11,250 bases of DNA from Bacteroidota bacterium (GTDB taxonomy: Bacteria; Bacteroidota; Bacteroidia; Flavobacteriales; Flavobacteriaceae): the NCBI GenBank assembly GCA_021793135.1, contig JAJYTI010000057.1, forward strand, positions 1 to 11,250, written 5' to 3'. This document shows, one piece after another, positions 7,290 to 11,250 of this stretch. The first letter of the stretch is position 1, and each line of letters opens with the position of its first letter. Position numbers and translations under genes: made by a program. The notes under the pieces were generated by a model. That model had not been told where the DNA came from. It saw nothing but the letters and a program-made list of their open reading frames with translations, and did not search any database.

Positions 7290-8918
7290 ATGAAGAAATA
7301 TCTTCTTAGCATTCTAACATTATTAATACCGTACTTAACCTTTGCTCAGGAATCTGACTTAGGCGAAAGAATAGATGAAATATTTAAAAAATATACTGGT
7401 TGGTTCGTAGAATTAGTTTTTTATGAAATACCATTTTCAGAATCGTTTCATATTCCTTGGGTACTAATCGTTCTTATAGGTGGTGCTTTATTTTTTACTT
7501 TTTATTTCAAATTAATAAATATAACCCATTTTGGAACTGCATTAAAAGTTGTAAAAGGTAGATATGAAGATATTGAAAAACATGGTGCAGATGAATTATA
7601 TGATGTCGATGATGTAGAAGAACAATTAGACACATTAGACAAACTGTTAGAAGAAAAAGATGATGTTGAGGGTGAAGTTTCCCATTTCCAAGCACTTACC
7701 GCTGCCTTATCTGCAACCGTTGGGTTAGGTAATATTGCTGGTGTGGCTGTTGCTCTTTCTATTGGAGGTCCCGGAGCTACTTTTTGGATGATTATTGCAG
7801 GGTTTATAGGAATGGCATCTAAATTCACAGAGTGTACTTTAGGAGTAAAATTTAGAGATGTTGGTCCCGATGGTACTGTTTATGGAGGTCCAATGTATTA
7901 CCTTAAAAAGGGATTAGGAGATAAAGGCTTAAAAGGATTAGGTAAAATCTTTGCAATAATTTTTGCTGTTTTTGCCGTAGGTGGTTCGTTTGGTGGTGGC
8001 AACATGTTTCAAGCCAATCAAGCTGCTGCACAATTCGTTCAATTATTTAGTTTACAAGATACAAGTGCCTCTATTTGGTTCGGGATTATTATGGCTATAA
8101 TCGTAGCGATTGTAATTATTGGTGGAATTAAGCGTATAGCTAAAGTTACAGAAAAGATAGTTCCTTTTATGGCTGCAATATATGTGTTAGCCGCTATTGT
8201 AATTCTAGTAATAAATTATCAGCATATCGGCGCTGCGTTCAAAGCGATATTCGAAGGTGCATTCTCTGGTTATGGAATTGCTGGTGGTGTTGTTGGGGTT
8301 ATGATTCAAGGTATACGTAGAGGAGCATTTTCTAATGAAGCTGGCGTTGGTTCGGCAGCAATTGCTCACTCAGCAGTACGTACAAAATATCCGGCATCAG
8401 AAGGAATTGTAGCACTTTTAGAACCTTTTATAGATACTGTGATTATTTGTACTATGACAGCTCTAGTTATTATTATTACTAATTTTGATAATAATATTGT
8501 AACGTATGGTCAAGAAATTACAGAGGGTGTTGAACTTACCGCCATTGCTTTTGACTCTGCACTACCCCACTTTTCAGCAGTACTAACTTTTGCAGTAATC
8601 CTATTTGCATTCTCTACCATGATTTCATGGTCTTATTATGGAATGCAGGGATGGGTTTTTCTATTTGGACGTAGTAAACGTACCGAAATGGTATACAAAT
8701 TTATTTTCTGCTTGTTTACATTTATAGGTGCATCTATTAGTTTGGGTGCTATTGTCGATTTCTCGGATGCGATGGTGTTTGGAATGGTAGTCCCAAATAT
8801 AATTGGATTATTAATTCTATTGCCAATAGTAAGAAAAGAATTAAAAAGATATATTTCTGCAATTCGAACGAAAGAAGATGCTTTAGATGAGGGTCTGGAG
8901 GATATACAAAAATTGTAG
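7290..8918 (+). CDS. Alanine/glycine:cation symporter (AGCS family) with signal-like N-terminus and acidic insert
   Basis: Inner-membrane importer of small amino acids (alanine, glycine or similar) driven by sodium or protons. From ATG 7290 it has 542 residues, longer than the roughly 450-480 usual in the family. The N-terminus (MKKYLLSILTLLIPYLTFAQ) resembles a cleavable signal peptide. A hydrophobic helix at about 56-75 follows, then a strongly acidic segment at 91-130 with 18 Asp/Glu against 4 Lys/Arg. The AGCS signatures then begin: ATVGLGNIAG (142-151), GGPGATFWM (159-167), KFTECTLGVKFR (178-189), and later IRRGAFSNEAGVGSAAIAHS. An in-frame TTG at 7227 would add 21 residues before the signal-like segment and is rejected. 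The gene is a single transcription unit between two terminators. The family is certain; the exact substrate is not readable from sequence. Confidence 0.94.
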   Translation: MKKYLLSILTLLIPYLTFAQESDLGERIDEIFKKYTGWFVELVFYEIPFSESFHIPWVLIVLIGGALFFTFYFKLINITHFGTALKVVKGRYEDIEKHGADELYDVDDVEEQLDTLDKLLEEKDDVEGEVSHFQALTAALSATVGLGNIAGVAVALSIGGPGATFWMIIAGFIGMASKFTECTLGVKFRDVGPDGTVYGGPMYYLKKGLGDKGLKGLGKIFAIIFAVFAVGGSFGGGNMFQANQAAAQFVQLFSLQDTSASIWFGIIMAIIVAIVIIGGIKRIAKVTEKIVPFMAAIYVLAAIVILVINYQHIGAAFKAIFEGAFSGYGIAGGVVGVMIQGIRRGAFSNEAGVGSAAIAHSAVRTKYPASEGIVALLEPFIDTVIICTMTALVIIITNFDNNIVTYGQEITEGVELTAIAFDSALPHFSAVLTFAVILFAFSTMISWSYYGMQGWVFLFGRSKRTEMVYKFIFCLFTFIGASISLGAIVDFSDAMVFGMVVPNIIGLLILLPIVRKELKRYISAIRTKEDALDEGLEDIQKL

Positions 8919-8954
8919 TTAACTCTATAAAATATAACTAAACCTATATATAAC

Positions 8955-8988
8955 AAAAGCGTCCTATAAACTTTATAAGACGCTTTTT
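8955..8988. terminator. Bidirectional terminator between the symporter gene and bcp
   Basis: AAAAGCGTC (8955-8963) pairs with GACGCTTTT (8979-8987); an inner TATAAA/TTTATA segment extends the inverted repeat after one mismatch. The plus strand continues as TTTTTG and the minus strand as TTTTGTTATA, so it can end both converging transcripts. Confidence 0.85.
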
Positions 8989-9010
8989 GTTATTGTATGA
9001 AATGTTTTAA

Positions 9011-9469
9011 TTATGCTTCTTCTAAAATTTGTGCAGCATGATCTTTGGTTTTTACCTTAGAAATAACTCTTTCTATTATACCTTCTTCATTGATTATAAA
9101 GGTAGTCCTGTGGATTCCATCGTAGGTACGTCCCATAAATTTTTTAGGACCCCAGATTCCAAAACCTTCAATCAGTTCTTTATTTTCATCTGCTAATAAT
9201 GGGAATGGAAATTTATGTTTCTCTTTAAAATTCTTTTGTCTTTTTGGTGAGTCGGCACTCACACCTAAAATTTCATAGCCTCTATCTTGTAATGCCTCAT
9301 AATTGTCGCGTAAATTACACGCTTCATTTGTACAGCCAGGAGTACTTGCTTTTGGATAAAAGAAAACAATTAATTTCTTTCCTTTATACATGTCTAAGGT
9401 ATGGATATTTCCGTCTTGATCGGCTACGGAAAAGTTTGGCGCCTTCTCCCCTTCTTTTAATGTCTTCAT
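9011..9469 (-). CDS. bcp: Thioredoxin-dependent thiol peroxidase (Bcp/PrxQ peroxiredoxin)
   Basis: Cytoplasmic peroxiredoxin that reduces hydrogen peroxide and organic peroxides with electrons from thioredoxin. At 152 residues it has the normal PrxQ length. The thioredoxin-fold opening GEKAPNF is at residues 7-13. The active site PKASTPGCTNEAC (39-51) holds the peroxidatic Cys46 with its Thr43-Pro44, and Cys51 five residues later, the resolving cysteine of the atypical two-cysteine PrxQ group. GVSADSP and the later RTTFIINEEG stretch also fit the family. The start MKTLKEGEKAPNF is the usual one. It diverges from nth with only 29 bases between the start codons and converges on the symporter gene. 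Peroxide removal beside a repair gene for oxidised DNA makes functional sense, though the pairing may simply be inherited gene order. Confidence 0.96.
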   Translation of the reverse strand: MKTLKEGEKAPNFSVADQDGNIHTLDMYKGKKLIVFFYPKASTPGCTNEACNLRDNYEALQDRGYEILGVSADSPKRQKNFKEKHKFPFPLLADENKELIEGFGIWGPKKFMGRTYDGIHRTTFIINEEGIIERVISKVKTKDHAAQILEEA

Positions 9470-9498
9470 TATGCTATTTTTGTATAAAATTACAAAAA
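9470..9498. promoter_or_regulatory. Shared divergent promoter region of bcp and nth
   Basis: Only 29 bases separate the two start codons. On the plus strand TATTTTTG (9475-9482) matches the -7 consensus TAnnTTTG exactly and would start nth transcripts about 10 bases before its ATG. On the minus strand TAATTTTA (9492 down to 9485) matches 7 of 8 positions and would serve bcp. The boxes are almost adjacent, so polymerases could not occupy both at once. No good -33 TTG is seen for nth, and the nearest one for bcp is spaced slightly short (15 bases). Confidence 0.5.
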
Positions 9499-10173
9499 AT
9501 GACTAAGCAAGAAAAAGTAAAGTTTGTTATAGATACATTAAATAAGCTTTATCCGCAGACACCTATACCTTTAGATCATAAAGATCCCTATACTTTATTG
9601 ATTGCTGTGTTACTTTCTGCACAGAGCACCGATAAAAAAGTAAACGAGATTACGCCTCATCTTTTTGAGATAGCTGACAACCCCAAAGATATGGTAAAGC
9701 TATCGGTTGAAGAGATTAGAGAAATAATAAAGCCAGTAGGTTTATCTCCTATGAAAGCAAAAGGAATTCATGGCCTTTCAGAGATTTTATTAGAGAAGTA
9801 CAACGGTCAAGTTCCAGCCGATTTAGAAGCATTAAAAGAATTGCCTGCCGTAGGACACAAAACTGCTAGTGTAGTAATGTCTCAAGCCTTTAACATTCCT
9901 TCTTTTCCTGTTGATACTCATATACATAGACTAATGTATCGTTGGAACTTAAGTACAGGTAGAAATGTAGTACAAACTGAAAGAGACGCAAAACGCTTGT
10001 TTCCAAAAGATTTATGGAATAAGATTCATATTCAGATCATATTATACGGGCGACAGTATTCACCAGCTAGAGGATGGGATTTAGAAAAGGATATTATTAC
10101 TAAAACAATTGGAAGGAAATCTGTTATAAACGATTACTATAAAGCGCAAGAAAAACGAAAAAAACGTAAATAA
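9499..10173 (+). CDS. nth: Endonuclease III family DNA glycosylase/AP lyase lacking the iron-sulfur cluster
   Basis: Base-excision repair enzyme that removes oxidised pyrimidines and cuts the abasic site. The protein has 224 residues, near the usual 210-220. The helix-hairpin-helix LPAVGHKTASVV (115-126) carries the catalytic Lys121, and VDTHIHR (138-144) carries Asp139, matching Lys120 and Asp138 of E. coli Nth. LLSAQSTDKKVN (38-49) is the usual N-terminal signature. The four C-terminal cysteines that hold [4Fe-4S] in classical Nth are absent: where the cluster loop should begin the sequence reads GRQYSPARGWDLEKDIITKT, and there is no cysteine anywhere in the protein. The C-terminus is very basic (EKRKKRK). 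ATG 9499, preceded by an A-rich stretch, gives the standard start; the frame stays open upstream only because it runs antisense through bcp. Confident family; activity without a cluster is inferred. Confidence 0.94.
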   Translation: MTKQEKVKFVIDTLNKLYPQTPIPLDHKDPYTLLIAVLLSAQSTDKKVNEITPHLFEIADNPKDMVKLSVEEIREIIKPVGLSPMKAKGIHGLSEILLEKYNGQVPADLEALKELPAVGHKTASVVMSQAFNIPSFPVDTHIHRLMYRWNLSTGRNVVQTERDAKRLFPKDLWNKIHIQIILYGRQYSPARGWDLEKDIITKTIGRKSVINDYYKAQEKRKKRK

Positions 10174-10221
10174 AAAATAGCTGTCTTTTTCAAGTTTTTA
10201 AACTCGTTAAGACAGCTATTT
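10172..10221. terminator. Hairpin terminator between nth and the small-protein gene
   Basis: A perfect 13-bp stem, AAATAGCTGTCTT (10175-10187) with AAGACAGCTATTT (10209-10221), has a 21-base loop. Read on the minus strand it ends in a run of six T (10177 down to 10172), a strong stop for the sigma/small-protein transcript. On the plus strand the T tract is weak, but the stem starts right at the nth stop codon and may serve both. Confidence 0.85.
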
Positions 10222-10231
10222 CAATACTCTT

Positions 10232-10384
10232 TTAGTTGAGTATACACTCTACATGTATAGCATCTGTTTCTATTACTTTGAGTGCTCTGGAGAAATCTAG
10301 AATTCTCTGAATAGTTTCTGGTTTGGGTCCCATTTGTTTGTTTGTCGCTGAACCACTTGGCGGACTGTAGTAAGTTTGCTTCAT
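10232..10384 (-). CDS. Small conserved-looking protein of unknown function (50 residues) downstream of the sigma factor
   Basis: A 50-residue reading frame from ATG 10384 (or ATG 10390, adding Met-His) to the stop at 10232. The first part is polar and proline/glycine-rich (YYSPPSGSATNKQ), followed by MGPKPETIQRILDFSRALKVIE (residues 18-39), which should form one amphipathic helix. There is no membrane segment or signal peptide and one cysteine near the end. From memory, small proteins with a similar helical core are found in other flavobacteria; this needs a search. Support for a real gene: a well-matched promoter upstream (10421-10452), a terminator just after the stop, and a position 56 bases behind the sigma gene on the same strand. 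It could be a sigma-linked regulator or a product unrelated to it. An open frame continues upstream to a TTG at 10423, but that start would lie inside the predicted promoter. Confidence 0.7.
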   Translation of the reverse strand: MKQTYYSPPSGSATNKQMGPKPETIQRILDFSRALKVIETDAIHVECILN

Positions 10385-10412
10385 ATGCATATAATTAAAT
10401 TTCCATATGCAT
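10382..10412 (-). repeat. Two CATATGCAT copies forming direct repeats and a hairpin at the small-gene start
   Basis: CATATGCAT occurs at 10382-10390 and 10404-10412, start to start 22 bp, about two helical turns. Because the core is self-complementary, ATATGCAT (10405-10412) and ATGCATAT (10385-10392) also form a perfect 8-bp inverted repeat around a 12-base loop. In the transcript this hairpin ends immediately before AUG 10384 and contains the alternative AUG 10390. Confidence 0.6.
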
Positions 10413-10420
10413 TTATAACG

Positions 10421-10452
10421 CAAAACTAATTTTAATATTGCTACTTAGTCAA
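10421..10452 (-). promoter_or_regulatory. Promoter of the small-protein gene, inside the end of the sigma gene
   Basis: Read on the minus strand, TTG (10452-10450) is followed after 21 bases by TAGTTTTG (10428-10421), an exact match to TTG-N17-23-TAnnTTTG. The TTG is a leucine codon three residues before the sigma-factor stop. Transcription would start near 10414, giving a leader of about 30 bases that holds the CATATGCAT repeats. It is the best promoter match I found in the window. Confidence 0.55.
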
Positions 10453-11034
10453 AATAATATTATTTTCTTCTATAGTTCTACGAAGATTGATTAAAGCATA
10501 ACGCATTCTTCCTAATGCTGTATTGATACTAACTCCTGTTTGCTCACTAATTTCTTTAAAGCTCATATCTCTATATATACGCATGTGTAGAACAGTTTGC
10601 TGTTCTTCTGGCAAAGTATCTATTAATAAGCGTAAATCGGATTCTATTTGACCTTTAATCATTCTGCCTTCTACATTCATGCTATCATCAGTAAGTACCG
10701 AGAAGATGTTGAAATCATCTCTATTTTCGAATTTTGGCATTCGATTCGTCTTACGGAAATGATCAATGATTAAGTTATGGGTTATTCGCATTACCCAAGG
10801 CAGAAATTTACCCTGTTCATTATATTTACCTCTTTTTAAAGTCTGAATAACTTTAATAAAAGCATCTTGAAAGATATCCTCTGTAATATCTCTATCGTAG
10901 ACTTTTGAGTATATAAAATTATAAATACGTTGTTTATGCCTTTCTATAAGTGTTGAAAGCGCTTGTTCTTGTCCATTAAGGTATAGTCGTACCAAAACCG
11001 CATCAGATGGGTTACCTAGATCTATTCTCTCCAT
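10441..11034 (-). CDS. ECF-type RNA polymerase sigma factor (sigma-70 family)
   Basis: Extracytoplasmic-function sigma factor of 197 residues that should direct RNA polymerase to a specific promoter set. Sigma region 2 spans about residues 25-97 (RHKQRIYNFIYSKVYD, then DIFQDAFIKVIQTL and the DNA-contacting WVMRITHNLIIDHFRK). A linker (about 98-135) leads to region 4 at about 138-187, with LPEEQQTVLHMRIYRDMSF, the helix-turn-helix ISEQTGVSINTALGRMRYAL and LINLRR. There is no C-terminal extension, and no membrane anti-sigma or SusC/SusD genes lie next to it, so it is unlike the FecI or polysaccharide-locus sigma factors. The neighbour on the same strand is a 50-residue protein with its own promoter. 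The start MERIDLGNPSDAVLVRLY is natural. I found no convincing promoter within the 190 bases upstream; how the factor is controlled cannot be read from the sequence. Confidence 0.94.
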   Translation of the reverse strand: MERIDLGNPSDAVLVRLYLNGQEQALSTLIERHKQRIYNFIYSKVYDRDITEDIFQDAFIKVIQTLKRGKYNEQGKFLPWVMRITHNLIIDHFRKTNRMPKFENRDDFNIFSVLTDDSMNVEGRMIKGQIESDLRLLIDTLPEEQQTVLHMRIYRDMSFKEISEQTGVSINTALGRMRYALINLRRTIEENNIILTK

Positions 11035-11224
11035 AATATGTTACGTATGAAGATACTATTATCGATATAATAATCGCTTAACAATATCTTGAGTATTTTT
11101 CAATTTTAACTATAAAGAGTAGAGGTATTCTATAGGCAAATGCGTGTTATATTAGTAATGCTTCGATGTAAATATAACAACTTTGTTTTTAAAGCACCAA
11201 ATAATTTTAATTATTTCTTATAAA

Positions 11225-11250
11225 ATGAAAAATTTCCTATTGGTAAGCTA
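11225..11250 (+). CDS. Probable start of a plus-strand gene, truncated by the window end
   Basis: ATG 11225 opens a frame reading MKNFLLVS up to the window edge, preceded by an A/T-rich stretch ending TTATAAA, as at other starts in this window. The basic residue followed by hydrophobic residues suggests the beginning of a signal peptide. The gene would diverge from the sigma factor across 190 bases. Only eight codons are visible, so the product cannot be named and the gene itself is not certain. Confidence 0.45.

Noticed and set aside
7502..7828. Minus-strand open frame of 108 codons inside the AGCS gene
   Set aside because: Shadow of a strongly coding plus-strand frame; Ser/Asn-rich antisense composition and no start signals. 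The same applies to minus-strand frames at 2250-2648, 4975-5253 and 8636-8956.
9244..9498. N-terminal extension of the nth frame by 85 codons
   Set aside because: It runs antisense through bcp, has no family similarity, and the conserved Nth start is at ATG 9499 behind an exact -7 box.
10385..10423. Upstream TTG start for the small protein
   Set aside because: The codon lies in the predicted -7 box, and the extra residues look like translated leader with the CATATGCAT repeats.
1..11250. Mobile element, phage, toxin-antitoxin, defence system or CRISPR array
   Set aside because: No transposase, integrase, terminal repeats, spaced repeats or defence-type domains were seen; nearly all genes belong to common core families.

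Overview
The window looks like chromosomal DNA from a member of the Flavobacteriaceae (Bacteroidota). The DNA is AT-rich. Start codons are preceded by A-rich stretches rather than Shine-Dalgarno sequences, and several intergenic regions hold sequences close to the Bacteroidota promoter pattern (TTG, 17-23 bases, TAnnTTTG). Gene content fits: an M1 metallopeptidase, a MuiA-like DUF4140/DUF4139 secreted protein, an AGCS symporter with an N-terminal signal-like segment, and an ECF sigma factor of the conserved flavobacterial type. The genus cannot be fixed from sequence reading alone. I see no rRNA, tRNA, CRISPR array, insertion sequence or phage gene; this is mostly core, housekeeping DNA.

Layout, left to right. 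Positions 1-1113 hold the 3' part of an M1 aminopeptidase. yebC (1236-1994) follows and is closed by a strong terminator. brnQ (2257-3561), an AarF/UbiB-family kinase-like gene (3665-5374) and the MuiA-like gene (5474-7063) run in the same direction and end at a second strong terminator. An alanine/glycine:cation symporter (7290-8918) stands alone and converges on bcp (9011-9469, minus) across a bidirectional terminator. bcp and nth (9499-10173, plus) diverge from a 29-bp gap. nth converges on a minus-strand pair, an ECF sigma factor (10441-11034) and a 50-residue small protein (10232-10384), across another hairpin terminator. A plus-strand gene probably begins at 11225 and is cut off by the window edge.

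Themes. Two sodium-coupled amino-acid transporters (BrnQ and AGCS) sit in separate transcription units but carry an identical 12-bp sequence, TAATTCCTTGAA, upstream of each. This is a candidate shared operator. Bcp (peroxide removal) and Nth (repair of oxidised bases) share one tiny divergent promoter region.

The most interesting area is the right end. The small protein downstream of the sigma factor has its own well-matched flavobacterial promoter embedded in the end of the sigma gene. Between that promoter and its start codon lie two exact copies of CATATGCAT, 22 bp apart, which can also fold into an 8-bp hairpin abutting the start codon. The Nth protein has no cysteine at all, so it cannot carry the [4Fe-4S] cluster of classical endonuclease III. 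The AGCS protein carries a strongly acidic insert of about 40 residues.
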